Source: Bifidobacterium avesanii
Lineage (GTDB): Bacteria > Actinomycetota > Actinomycetes > Actinomycetales > Bifidobacteriaceae
NCBI RefSeq assembly: GCF_009299475.1
Contig: NZ_WBSN01000004.1
Coordinates: 112,914-176,913, forward strand
Reading direction: 5' to 3'
DNA: 64,000 bases
Part shown: piece by piece, positions 56,144-64,000 of the stretch
Position numbering within the stretch: position 1 is the first letter of the stretch
Layout: each line of letters starts with the position of its first letter
Translations under genes and position numbers: made by a program
The notes under the pieces: generated by a model
Database searches by the model: none
What the model saw: the letters and a program-made list of their open reading frames with translations, nothing else
What the model was told of the DNA's origin: nothing

Positions 56144-57562
56144 ATGCCCACGCTGCGCAACATCAAGGTCTGGAACACCGACGAGGTCATCGACCTCGCG
56201 ATCCCCGGCCCCGACGGCGAACCGGACGGCGACGCCGGGATCGACGCCACGGGCCTGACGGTGGCCCCCGGGTTCGCCGACCCGCACGTGCACTTCCGCG
56301 ACCCCGGCCAGACCTACAAGGAGTCCATGGCCTCCGGTTGCGCGGCGGCCGCCTCCGGCGGATACACCAACGTGCTCATCATGCCCAACACCGTGCCCGC
56401 GATGGACGGCGAACCGGTCGAGGCCGGGAAGCCGGGCGCCGACGAGGTACTCGGCGCCGGCTACGGCACGGTCATCGACTACCTGCAGCACTACGGCGAG
56501 GCGCACGGCGTGGACCTGCCCGTGCGCTACGACCTGTGCGTGTGCGCCTCGAAGGGGCGCGCCGGCCACGAGGCCACCGAGCTGGATCGCTGGTGGCGCT
56601 ACATGCCCGGCGTGGACGACGATTCCAAGGACGCCGCGCAACTCGCGCACCCGGTCACCGCGATCAGCGACGACGGCTCGGCCGTCACCCCGGAGACGCT
56701 CGACGCCGTGTTCGCGCTGGCCAAGGCGTCCGGCCTGCCCCTGATCGAGCACTGCGAGCACCACGACACGGGCGCGGTCAACGAGGGGCCGGTCTCCCGC
56801 AAGCTCGGCGTGCCCGGCATCCCCGAGGACACGGAGCTGAAGATCGTGGCGCGCGACATCGCCAAGGCACGCGAAACCGGCGTGTACGTGCACTTCCAGC
56901 ACGTGAGCACCGCCATCAGCTTCGACGCGATCCGCAAGGCCAAGGCCGAGGGCCTGCCGATCACCTGCGAGACCGCGCCGCACTACCTCGCGCTGAGCGA
57001 CGAGGCGCTGCTCGAATACGGCACGCTCGCCAAGATGAACCCGCCGCTGAGGAGCGAGGCGGACCGGCTCGCCACCATCGAGGCGATCGCCGACGGCACG
57101 GTGGACATGATCGCCACCGACCACGCGCCGCACACCCTCGAGGAGAAGGCCCTCGGGTTCCTCGAGGCGCCCAACGGCATCGTCGGCCTCGAATGCGCGT
57201 ACGGCGTGTGCCACAAGGTGCTCGTGGACGGCGGGCACATCTCCGACGCGCGCCTGATCGAGCTCATGTCCGTGGCGCCCGAACGGCTCATGGGGCACGA
57301 GGCCACTGACGTGGCCGCGCTCGTGGAGGCGTTCTCCGAGCCCGCGCCGAACGAGGGGAGCAACCGCCTGCTCGACCTCGCCAAGGTGGACGACCCGGAG
57401 AGCGTGGACCTCGTGGTGCTCGGCACCGACCAGGCGTGGACCGTGGACCCGGAGCGGTTCCGGTCGAAGGCGCGCAACACCCCGTTCGGCGGCTGGAAGG
57501 TCACCGGCCGTCCGCTCGCCACGGTCATCGGCTCCAGACTGGCGTTCAGCCGGCTCGGCTAG
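56144..57562 (+). CDS. pyrC: dihydroorotase
   Basis: A 472-residue class I dihydroorotase that closes carbamoyl-aspartate to dihydroorotate. The metal-binding H-x-H is in FADPHVHFRDPGQTYKE near 45, a histidine in LIEHCEHHDTG near 200, FQHVSTAISF near 248, and the catalytic aspartate in MIATDHAPHTLEEKA near 326. It is longer than most relatives by inserted loops, for example around 160-180 and in the C-terminal EPAPNEGSNRLLDL part. AAGGAG precedes ATG 56144. In an operon with pyrBI. Confidence 0.93.
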   Translation: MPTLRNIKVWNTDEVIDLAIPGPDGEPDGDAGIDATGLTVAPGFADPHVHFRDPGQTYKESMASGCAAAASGGYTNVLIMPNTVPAMDGEPVEAGKPGADEVLGAGYGTVIDYLQHYGEAHGVDLPVRYDLCVCASKGRAGHEATELDRWWRYMPGVDDDSKDAAQLAHPVTAISDDGSAVTPETLDAVFALAKASGLPLIEHCEHHDTGAVNEGPVSRKLGVPGIPEDTELKIVARDIAKARETGVYVHFQHVSTAISFDAIRKAKAEGLPITCETAPHYLALSDEALLEYGTLAKMNPPLRSEADRLATIEAIADGTVDMIATDHAPHTLEEKALGFLEAPNGIVGLECAYGVCHKVLVDGGHISDARLIELMSVAPERLMGHEATDVAALVEAFSEPAPNEGSNRLLDLAKVDDPESVDLVVLGTDQAWTVDPERFRSKARNTPFGGWKVTGRPLATVIGSRLAFSRLG

Positions 57563-57634
57563 CGCGCTCCGCAACACGTTTCATTTTCGCAACACGTTTC
57601 ATTTGCAGACAGGATACGAGGAAAGGAATCCGTG

Positions 57635-58603
57635 ATGGACCGTCTGATCGACGCGATCAACGCCAAGCAGAACCCGAGCGTCGTGGGCCTCGACCCGACC
57701 GAGGCGCTCGTCCCGCCGCAGGTGGTGGCCTCCTTCGCCGACGAGGTGCGCGACGAGGTCGAATCCGCCGAGGAGGTGCCGGCCGCCCAGCTCGCCGTCG
57801 CCTTCTACGAGTTCAACCGCGCGATCATCGACGCCGTCGCGGACATCGTGCCGGCCGTCAAGCCGCAGATCGCCATGTACGAGGCGCTCGGCACCAACGG
57901 CGTGGACGTGTACGCCATGACCTGCGAGTACGCGGCCGAGCGGGGCCTGTACGTGCTCGGCGACGTCAAGCGCGGCGACATCGGCTCCACGGCCGCCGCC
58001 TACGCCCACCACCTGAGCGGCGTGGCCGGCCCGGACGGCGCCTCCTACGACCCGTGGCACGAGGACGCCGTCACCGTGAACCCGTACCTCGGCACCGACG
58101 GCATCACGCCGTTCGTCGAGGCCGCCGCCGCGGCTGACAAGGACATCTTCGCGCTCGTGCGCACGTCCAACCCGTCCTCCAGCGAGCTGCAGGAGCTCGA
58201 ACTGGCCTCCGGCGGCAGGGTGTACGAGCACGTGGCCGACCTCGTGGAGCGCTGGGGCGAGGCGACGGTGGGGGAGCGCGGCTACTCGCGCGTCGGCGCG
58301 GTCGTGGGCGCCACCCACCCCGAGGAGGGGAAGGCCCTGCGCGCGCGCATGCCGCACACGTTCTTCCTCGTGCCCGGCTACGGCGCCCAGGGCGGCACCG
58401 CGGCGGACGTGGCCGGCATGTTCGACGCCGAGGGATCCGGCGCGATCGTCAACTCGTCGCGCGGCATCATCGGCGCATGGAGGAAGTCCGGCAGGTACAG
58501 CGAGTCGATGGGCGCGGACGAGGCGCTCGACCTCGTCGCCGAATCGGCGCGCGAGGCGGCGATCGACATGCGCGACAACCTGCGCGTGGCCGTCTACCGC
58601 TGA
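57635..58603 (+). CDS. pyrF: orotidine-5'-phosphate decarboxylase (type 2)
   Basis: A 322-residue PyrF of the longer subfamily 2. PSVVGLDPTE near residue 13 opens the barrel, and the catalytic D-x-K-x-x-D is in LGDVKRGDIGSTAAAYA near 108. PGYGAQGGTAADVAG and NSSRGIIGAW at the C-terminus bind phosphate. ATG 57635 is favoured with AGGAAAGGA about eight bases before; GTG 57632 is in frame. It makes UMP, the last step of the pathway coded here. Confidence 0.93.
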   Translation: MDRLIDAINAKQNPSVVGLDPTEALVPPQVVASFADEVRDEVESAEEVPAAQLAVAFYEFNRAIIDAVADIVPAVKPQIAMYEALGTNGVDVYAMTCEYAAERGLYVLGDVKRGDIGSTAAAYAHHLSGVAGPDGASYDPWHEDAVTVNPYLGTDGITPFVEAAAAADKDIFALVRTSNPSSSELQELELASGGRVYEHVADLVERWGEATVGERGYSRVGAVVGATHPEEGKALRARMPHTFFLVPGYGAQGGTAADVAGMFDAEGSGAIVNSSRGIIGAWRKSGRYSESMGADEALDLVAESAREAAIDMRDNLRVAVYR

Positions 58604-58711
58604 GCCGCCCCGTTCCAAAGCCCCGCGAGCGCTTCCGGGAATCCGACGCCTCCGGGAACGCGAGACTTAGAAGACCACACCGCGAGACACCAGACCACAG
58701 AGAGAAGCATC

Positions 58712-59545
58712 ATGACAACCTTCACCCCAACCGCCCCGGCCGCACCGGCGACCGACATCGTGGCGCAGGCCGTGGCCGCCGGGTTCTTCCCGCCGCGCCA
58801 CCCGGTCGAAGTGACCGGGGTCGCCGAGCTGACGGCCGGCGTCGTGCGCCTCACGTTCCGCGACCCGTACATCGCCGCGCACGCCAAGGCCGCCCAGTTC
58901 GTCGACGTGTTCAGCCCCGACCCGCTGAAGCCCATGCCGCGCCCGTTCGGCGTGAGCGAGGTGGAGGGCGACGAGGTGAGCGTGATCTTCGCCGTCATCG
59001 GCAAGGGCACCGCCGATCTGGCGGAGCTCGTCCCCGGCGACATGATCGACGTGATGGGCCCGCTCGGCCGCCCGTTCAACGTCAAGGAGCCCGCCCACTA
59101 CGTGCTCGTCGGCGGCGGCCTCGGCGTGCCCCCGCTCATCCGCACCGCGCAGCAGCTCGCCGACCGCGACGACGTGACCTGCACCGCGGTGTTCGGCTAC
59201 CGCAACGAGCGCTTCGCCGACCGGATCGTGGGCCGCTACGCGGACACCACGCTGTCCATCAGCGACGCGGAGGGCAACGTGGTCACGCTGCTCGACCGCC
59301 ACGAGGAGGCGCTGCTCGGCTCCGCCGGCAAGGTGACGATCCTCGCGTGCGGCCCGCTGCCCATGATGAAGGCCGTCGCCCACTGGGCCGCCGAACGCGG
59401 GCTCGCGTGCCAGCTGAGCATGGAGCAGCACATGGGATGTGGCTACGGCACCTGCGTGCTGTGCACCGTGGACACCGTGGACGGGCGCCTCAAGGTCTGC
59501 TCCGACGGACCGGTGTTCACCCGCGAACGACTGGGATGGGAGTGA
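58712..59545 (+). CDS. pyrK: dihydroorotate dehydrogenase electron transfer subunit
   Basis: A 277-residue ferredoxin-reductase-like protein. The FAD-binding RPFGVSEVEGDEVSVIFAVIG and LVGGGLGVPPLI (NAD-binding) motifs are clear. The four cysteines of a 2Fe-2S cluster are in MGCGYGTCVLCTVD and VCSDGPVF near the C-terminus. It passes electrons from PyrD to NAD. Its stop is four bases before the pyrD start. Confidence 0.93.
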   Translation: MTTFTPTAPAAPATDIVAQAVAAGFFPPRHPVEVTGVAELTAGVVRLTFRDPYIAAHAKAAQFVDVFSPDPLKPMPRPFGVSEVEGDEVSVIFAVIGKGTADLAELVPGDMIDVMGPLGRPFNVKEPAHYVLVGGGLGVPPLIRTAQQLADRDDVTCTAVFGYRNERFADRIVGRYADTTLSISDAEGNVVTLLDRHEEALLGSAGKVTILACGPLPMMKAVAHWAAERGLACQLSMEQHMGCGYGTCVLCTVDTVDGRLKVCSDGPVFTRERLGWE

Positions 59546-59549
59546 GACG

Positions 59550-60521
59550 ATGGCGAACGTGACCTCGACGGCGACCATGGAGAAGCCGGCGATCAACCTG
59601 TACGAAGAACACGAGTGGAAGCACCCGACCGTGGTGGCGGGCGTCAAGTGGAAGAACCCGGTCGGCACCGCGTCCGGCACCTTCCAGTACGCGGCCGTCC
59701 GCTGGTTCTACGACGTCTCCCAGCTCGGCGCGGTGTGCACCAAGGGCGTCTCGCCCGTGCCGTGGGAGGGCAATCCCGGCGTGCGCACGGCCGAGGGCCC
59801 GGCGAGCAACGTCAACGCCGTCGGACTGCAGAACCCCGGCGTGGACCACTACCTCGTGGACGACCTGCCCAAGCTCAAGGAGATCGGCGCGAACGTCATC
59901 TCCAACGTGGCCGGCCACAGCGACGACGACTACGCCGAGGTGGTGGAGAAGCTCGCCGACTCCCCGGCGGACATGCTTGAGATCAACGTGAGCTGTCCCA
60001 ACGTGAGCCACGGCGGCATGAGCGTGGGCGCCGACCCGGACGCCCTGTACCGCCTCATCTCGCGCCTGCGGGAACTGACGGACAAGCCCATGATCGTCAA
60101 GCTCACCCCGAACGTCACCGACATCACCCTGCCCGCCCGCGCGGCCGTGGAGGCGGGCGCCGACGCGCTGAGCCTCATCAACACGATCGTCGGCATGCGC
60201 ATCAACACGCGCACCGGCAAGCCGATCATCGACCACGTGACCGGCGGCGTGTCCGGCCCGGCCGTGCTGCCCATCGGCCTCGCCCGCGTGTGGCAGGTGC
60301 GCACCGCGCTGCCCGACGTGCCGATCATCGGACTGGGCGGCATCGACTCGGGCGAGAAGGCGCTCGAATACCTGTACGCCGGCGCCAACGCCGTGGAGGT
60401 GGGCGCCGCCGCGCTGTTCGACCCCGTCGCCCCGCTGCGCGTGGCCCGCGAGCTCGACGACCTGCTCGACGACCGCCCGGAGCTCGCCGCCAAGCTCGCC
60501 GAAGGCAAGACCTGGCGCTGA
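59550..60521 (+). CDS. pyrD: dihydroorotate dehydrogenase B, catalytic subunit
   Basis: A 323-residue class 1B enzyme, FMN-bound. GVKWKNPVGTASGTFQYA near 30 is the FMN loop, and the catalytic cysteine is in INVSCPNVSHGGM near 150. The lysine-bearing MIVKLTPNV and the C-terminal GLGGIDSGEKALEYLYAGAN follow. Class 1B pairs with PyrK and uses NAD, in accord with the order here. ATG 59550 has GGGAGTGAG upstream. Confidence 0.94.
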   Translation: MANVTSTATMEKPAINLYEEHEWKHPTVVAGVKWKNPVGTASGTFQYAAVRWFYDVSQLGAVCTKGVSPVPWEGNPGVRTAEGPASNVNAVGLQNPGVDHYLVDDLPKLKEIGANVISNVAGHSDDDYAEVVEKLADSPADMLEINVSCPNVSHGGMSVGADPDALYRLISRLRELTDKPMIVKLTPNVTDITLPARAAVEAGADALSLINTIVGMRINTRTGKPIIDHVTGGVSGPAVLPIGLARVWQVRTALPDVPIIGLGGIDSGEKALEYLYAGANAVEVGAAALFDPVAPLRVARELDDLLDDRPELAAKLAEGKTWR

Positions 60522-60654
60522 CGGCTTCGTTCCGCGCGCCGGACGCCGGTTTCGGACGCCGATGCCGCAGCGTGCGGCTTTGAACCGGTCCTGAACCCGC
60601 GGCATTGAACCCGCGGCTTTGAACTTTGAACCCTTTGAACAAGGAGAACACCAC

Positions 60655-61350
60655 ATGACCACCACCCTCGACCACCGCTTCACCGAATTCCTGCTCGACG
60701 CGCAGGCCCTCAAGTTCGGCGAGTTCACGCTGAAGTCCGGCCGCAAGTCGCCGTACTTCATCAACGCCGGCGCGTTCAACGACGGCCGCAAGATCGCCAC
60801 GCTCGGCGCGTTCTACGCTGAGAAGATCGTCGCGGAGATCAACGCCGGCAACCTGCCCGCGGACATCGACACCGTGTTCGGCCCGGCCTACAAGGGCATC
60901 CCGCTGGCCGTGTCCACCGCGATCGCTCTGACGAGCGCCCACGGCATGGAGATCGGCTACACGTTCGACCGCAAGGAGAAGAAGGACCACGGCGACGGCG
61001 GCATGATGGTCGGCACGCAGCTCAAGGACGGCATGAAGGTGCTGCTCGTGGACGACGTGATGACCGCCGGCACCGCCGTGCGCGAGGTCATCCCCAAGCT
61101 CAAGGCCGAGGCGGACGTCGAGGTGGCCGGTCTGGTGCTCTCCGTGGACCGCATGGAGAAGACGAAGGACTCCGACGTGTCCGCCGTCAAGGCCGTCGAG
61201 GCCGAGTTCGGCTTCCCGGTGTTCGCCATCGCCAACGTGCGCGAGATCTTCGAGGCGGGCCAGCGCATCGCAACCGCGTCCGGCGAGCCCTACGTGACCT
61301 CGGACATCAAAGCCGCGGCCGACGCGTACCTCGCGCAGTACGGGGCGTGA
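60655..61350 (+). CDS. pyrE: orotate phosphoribosyltransferase
   Basis: A 231-residue Pyr[22 protein letters not shown] is the orotate loop and [18 protein letters not shown] near 140 the PRPP motif. AAGGAGAAC precedes ATG 60655. The 133 bases between pyrD and pyrE carry short direct repeats such as TTGAACCCGCGGC. It is the last gene of the cluster, closed by a strong hairpin. Confidence 0.94.
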   Translation: MTTTLDHRFTEFLLDAQALKFGEFTLKSGRKSPYFINAGAFNDGRKIATLGAFYAEKIVAEINAGNLPADIDTVFGPAYKGIPLAVSTAIALTSAHGMEIGYTFDRKEKKDHGDGGMMVGTQLKDGMKVLLVDDVMTAGTAVREVIPKLKAEADVEVAGLVLSVDRMEKTKDSDVSAVKAVEAEFGFPVFAIANVREIFEAGQRIATASGEPYVTSDIKAAADAYLAQYGA

Positions 61351-61440
61351 CAGTTCCGTCATCCTGCGCGGGGCGCAGACCGGGCATCCACGCGCAAAGG
61401 CAATGCCCGACCCGAACCATAGGGCCCCGCGACCAATACA

Positions 61441-61491
61441 AATAAGTGCCTCTGTAGGCGGATATCGGATCCGCCTACAGAGGCACTTATT
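61441..61491. terminator. perfect 23-bp bidirectional terminator
   Basis: Bases 61441-61463 and 61469-61491 are exact inverted copies, starting AATAAGTGCC and ending GGCACTTATT, with a 5-nt loop. The A- and T-rich ends make it work on both strands, for pyrE and the convergent FMN reductase gene. Confidence 0.85.
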
Positions 61492-61516
61492 TATTGAAAA
61501 TCAGGCTGGTTCGGGC

Positions 61517-62083
61517 TCAGTCGGCGAGGGCCTTGAGCAGGTCGGCGGCCTGCTTGGCGAGGGCCTGCTTGGTCTCCTCGGAGAAGGTGTTCACGCCGGT
61601 GGTGAACGCCTCGGGGGCGAGGGAGGCGCCGGTGCCCTCACCGTCGACCAGCGTGTTCTTGGTGAAGTCGAAGCTGAACAGCTCGGCGAGCTTGGAGCGC
61701 ACGCCCTTGCCGGCGGACTGGCCGGCGATGGAGGCGAGGGCCACGGTCTTGCCGCTCAGCGCGGTCGGGCCGCCGAAGTCGTAGTCCTTGAGCGGGCGGG
61801 ACAGCCAGTCGAGCAGGTTCTTGAGCACGCCCGGGTAGCTGTAGTTGTATTCGGGGGAGAAGATCCAGATGGCGTCGGCGTCCACGACCTCCTGACGCAC
61901 GCGGGTCACCGCGGCCGGGGTCGGGTACTCGTCGTCCTGGTCGAACAGCGGGACGTCCGCGTAGTCGAGGTAGGAGACCTCGGCGCCGGCGGCCTTGAGG
62001 TCCTCGGCGGCGAACTCGGAGAGCTCCTTGTTGAAGGACTTGTCGCGCAGGGAACCGACGATGAACAGAATCTTCTTGGCCAT
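61517..62083 (-). CDS. NAD(P)H-dependent FMN reductase
   Basis: A 188-residue flavodoxin-fold reductase of the NADPH-dependent FMN reductase (ChrR/ArsH-like) group. FIVGSLRDKSFNKEL near residue 7 binds the FMN phosphate, and the conserved SPEYNYSYPGVLKNLLDWLSR near 75-95 contacts the flavin. It would reduce quinones, azo compounds or metals and so protect from oxidative stress. ATG 62083 has AAGGAAG upstream; the frame back to 62182 lacks such a site. It lies next to the LysR gene on the same strand, which may control it. Confidence 0.88.
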   Translation of the reverse strand: MAKKILFIVGSLRDKSFNKELSEFAAEDLKAAGAEVSYLDYADVPLFDQDDEYPTPAAVTRVRQEVVDADAIWIFSPEYNYSYPGVLKNLLDWLSRPLKDYDFGGPTALSGKTVALASIAGQSAGKGVRSKLAELFSFDFTKNTLVDGEGTGASLAPEAFTTGVNTFSEETKQALAKQAADLLKALAD

Positions 62084-62309
62084 GATTGCTTCCTTTACCG
62101 TGATGTCGTTGTCTTGCTTGTTGTGCTTGCCGTGAGGCAAACCTTCCACAAAGAAACATATCATGCTGAGATATTGCGACACGACGGGTACGCCCGTAGC
62201 GGATATCGGAATAAGTTATGACGGGTTGTGGCGCGTGTTTGGACTGCGGGGCGCATGACTACGTTGTCGAGTTGCGAACTATGCACCTTGGCCGACGGTC
62301 CTTTGACAT

Positions 62310-62426
62310 AAATCCGATTTGTGCGGTTGTTTTTCGGGATTTGCCGGATAGCCTTCCCGTCATTCCGGCGAAATCACGGGAAGGCTATCCGGTGGGCGGC
62401 GGAAATCGACCGCACAAATCGGATTT
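62310..62426. repeat. hairpin element, copy B
   Basis: Two nested perfect stems. Outer arms AAATCCGATTTGTGCGGT (62310-62327) and its complement (62409-62426), 18 bp. Inner arms CCGGATAGCCTTCCCGT (62344-62360) and its complement (62376-62392), 17 bp. The unpaired bases between stems are 16 on each side. A degenerate copy is at 42430-42570. It lies between the FMN reductase gene and the LysR gene. Confidence 0.85.
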
Positions 62427-62490
62427 GCGGACGTAGTTTTTCGGATTCGCGCTGAATTGAAACCGAACTAGTGCCGAATCCGTCCCGCTC

Positions 62491-63414
62491 TCAGTCGATC
62501 AGCGTGTACCCGTGGTCCGACACGACGGACTTGAGCTTGCCGAGGTAGGTCTCCGCCGCGGCGGACAGCTTGGCGCGCTCGTTGGTGATCCAGCCCACGA
62601 GCATGGTCTCGTCCGACTCGAGCGGGACGGTGACGATCTTCTCGTTGTTGAGGTCGCCGTTGTCGATGCCGGTGCACACGGTGTAGCCGTTGAGGCCGAT
62701 GATGAAGTTGAGGATGGTGGCGCGGTCGGTCACGTTGATCTGCTTGGGGGAGTAGTCGGGCCAGACCGCCTCCTCGTAGAAGTAGAAGCTGCCCTCCTCG
62801 CCCTGCTCGTACTGGATGAACGGGTAGGGCTTGAGGTCCTCCATGGTGATGCGCTTCTTGGAGGCGAGCGGGTTGGTGCGCGCGAGGAACACGTGCAGCG
62901 GGGCGCGGAACAGCGGGTGGAACGAGAGGTGCTTCTCCCTGAGGAGCTTGCCGATGACGTCCTTGTTGAAGTCCGACAGGTAGATGATGCCGAGGTCGGA
63001 CTGCATGTTGGCGGTCTGGTTGATGATGTCGCGCGTGCGGGTCTCGCGGATGGTGAACTCGTACTCGTCGGACTTGATGGAGTTGATCATCTCCACGAAC
63101 GCCTCGACGGCGAACATGTAGTGCTGCGTGGAGACGGTGCACAGCTGCTTGCGCGGCTTGGCGTGCTTGTAGCGCTCCTCGAGCAGGTCGGCCTGGTCGA
63201 GCACCTGGCGGGCGTAGGTGAGGAATTCGGCGCCGTCCACCGTCAGCGCGATGCCCTGGGAGTGGCGGGTGAAGATCTCGATGCCGAGCTCGTTCTCGAG
63301 TTCCTTCACGGAGGAGCTCAGCGCCGGCTGGGAGACGTAGAGTTCGTGCGAGGCCTCGTTCATGGAGCCGCATTCGACGATCTTGACGATGTAGCGCAGT
63401 TGCAGAAGTGTCAT
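62491..63414 (-). CDS. LysR-family transcriptional regulator
   Basis: A 307-residue LysR regulator. The N-terminal winged helix is MTLLQLRYIVKIVECGSMNE to about residue 60, with recognition helix SQPALSSSVKELENELG. The C-terminal periplasmic-binding-like domain (LGIIYLSDFNKDVIGK, then FIQYEQGEEGSFYFYEEAVW) senses an unknown small molecule. It is upstream, on the same strand, of the FMN reductase gene, with hairpin element B between them. The start at ATG 63414 lies close to the AT-rich promoter region; no strong ribosome site is obvious. Confidence 0.88.
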   Translation of the reverse strand: MTLLQLRYIVKIVECGSMNEASHELYVSQPALSSSVKELENELGIEIFTRHSQGIALTVDGAEFLTYARQVLDQADLLEERYKHAKPRKQLCTVSTQHYMFAVEAFVEMINSIKSDEYEFTIRETRTRDIINQTANMQSDLGIIYLSDFNKDVIGKLLREKHLSFHPLFRAPLHVFLARTNPLASKKRITMEDLKPYPFIQYEQGEEGSFYFYEEAVWPDYSPKQINVTDRATILNFIIGLNGYTVCTGIDNGDLNNEKIVTVPLESDETMLVGWITNERAKLSAAAETYLGKLKSVVSDHGYTLID

Positions 63415-63536
63415 AAATTCCGTTTATACCACCGACCATGGCCGCGGCGCCGGGTTATATCGACTGGCGGTCACGGCCGTGGACGGGGCGGGGCCGCCAT
63501 GGTCGGGCCGGGACGGACGGACCATGGCGGACGGGA

Positions 63537-63881
63537 TCACCGCATGAGGGCCATGGGGCTCATGCGTTTGCTGGCCTCGATGTACTTGGTGATCTCCTCC
63601 GGCGACTCCTTGAAGCCGCGGCGCACCCACATCCAGATGAGCGATGTGATGCCGGAGACCACGATCTCGCCGCTGTACTCCAGCGGGATGCCGCCGAGCG
63701 AGGGACGGATGCCCATGGCCTGCGCGCGCTCCTCGATGAGCTTCTTGAGCGTCTCCTTGGTCTCGTTGTACATCTGCATGTTCTGGCCGCTCTGCGAGAC
63801 CGCGTCGAAGAAGGCGGCGTCGGCGCGGATGTAGAGCAGGGCCTGCCACGTGGCTCGCGGGGTTATCTCGTCAAGAACGCT
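63537..63881 (-). pseudogene. C-terminal remnant of a TetR-like regulator
   Basis: About 115 codons in frame on the minus strand: SVLDEITPRATWQALLYIRA continuing to FFDAVSQSGQNMQMYNETKETLKKLIEERAQ and the end AGKRMSP-like (EASKRMSPMALMR). The pattern resembles the C-terminal ligand domain of TetR_C_8-type proteins, with MWMWVRRGF-type aromatic helices. The N-terminal DNA-binding part is absent: upstream of residue S the frame runs into GC-rich sequence unrelated to TetR and meets a stop at 63954-63956. It could start at ATG 63779 as an 80-residue protein, but more likely the gene was broken by an insertion. Confidence 0.6.
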
Positions 63882-64000
63882 GGCGCGCTGGCGCGCCCCC
63901 GCGGGGGCGTCGCCGCATGCGGAGGCCCCGCGGGGGGGCTGTGCCTGTCTCTTTTACCCACCTCATGCCTCCGCAGCCCCTCCTATGCTCGCTCGCCACG
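63882..64000. mobile_element. possible end of an inserted element (GC-rich, repeated)
   Basis: The sequence after the TetR fragment starts with CTGGCGCG twice, then CCCCGCGGGGG and GGAGGCCCCGCGGGG, then GCTGTGCCTGTCTCTTTTA. Its composition differs from the adjacent gene and it interrupts the TetR frame. It may be the end of an insertion sequence that continues outside the window; no transposase frame is visible here. Confidence 0.3.

Overview
The window reads as a chromosome segment of a high-GC actinobacterium, most likely a Bifidobacterium. Evidence: GC-rich third codon positions, an actinobacterial GlgA, a TrmI methyltransferase with a long N-terminal domain, GlnE, and a compact pyrBI-C-F-K-D-E cluster. 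No rRNA, tRNA or CRISPR array was found.

Region 1-2640 is accessory. It holds a DUF4160/DUF2442/small-ORF operon on the minus strand and two paralogous XRE repressors facing away from each other. Both repressors have the same -10 box plus inverted-repeat operator, and they share a 27-bp 3' flank. Region 2804-19163 has a PLP aminotransferase, a heterodimeric ABC exporter (one degenerate ATP site predicted), an AbiEi/DUF559-like gene bracketed by repeat arrays, a TetR regulator divergent from a MacB-like ATPase and a large FtsX permease, an amidohydrolase with an extra C-terminal domain, an HTH-MNT/HEPN (MntA/HepT-type) toxin-antitoxin pair and a DUF4432 sugar-epimerase-like protein. Region 19964-32192 is mostly housekeeping: gltBD, a small membrane protein, glgA, an orphan ABC ATPase, a DUF1295 membrane enzyme, a truncated ribbon-helix-helix antitoxin and a short-chain dehydrogenase.

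Region 32339-42330 is a defence island on the minus strand followed by a plus-strand mazEF pair: DUF3800, AbiH (clearly AT-rich), a small unknown gene and type I restriction genes hsdR-hsdS-hsdM. Region 42744-45649 is a translationally coupled pair of AlkD-like proteins that appear to lack catalytic residues. Region 46110-61350 is housekeeping: trmI, a SixA-like phosphatase, metE, metF, glnE and a complete set of late pyrimidine genes. The right end has an FMN reductase, a LysR regulator and the C-terminal remnant of a TetR-like gene broken by unrelated GC-rich sequence.

The most unusual feature is a family of three non-coding arrays (8.24-8.50 kb, 9.78-10.29 kb, 29.46-29.70 kb; the last in reverse orientation). 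Each unit carries a short palindrome of the form RTATC-N5-GATAY. The palindromes recur every 52 bp almost without exception although the rest of the unit has diverged. Fifty-two bp is about five turns of B-DNA, so all sites would lie on the same face of the helix. I do not recognise this array type. Several large hairpin elements (19497-19570, 28162-28232, 42430-42570, 62310-62426) are also scattered through intergenic DNA, two of them homologous to each other.
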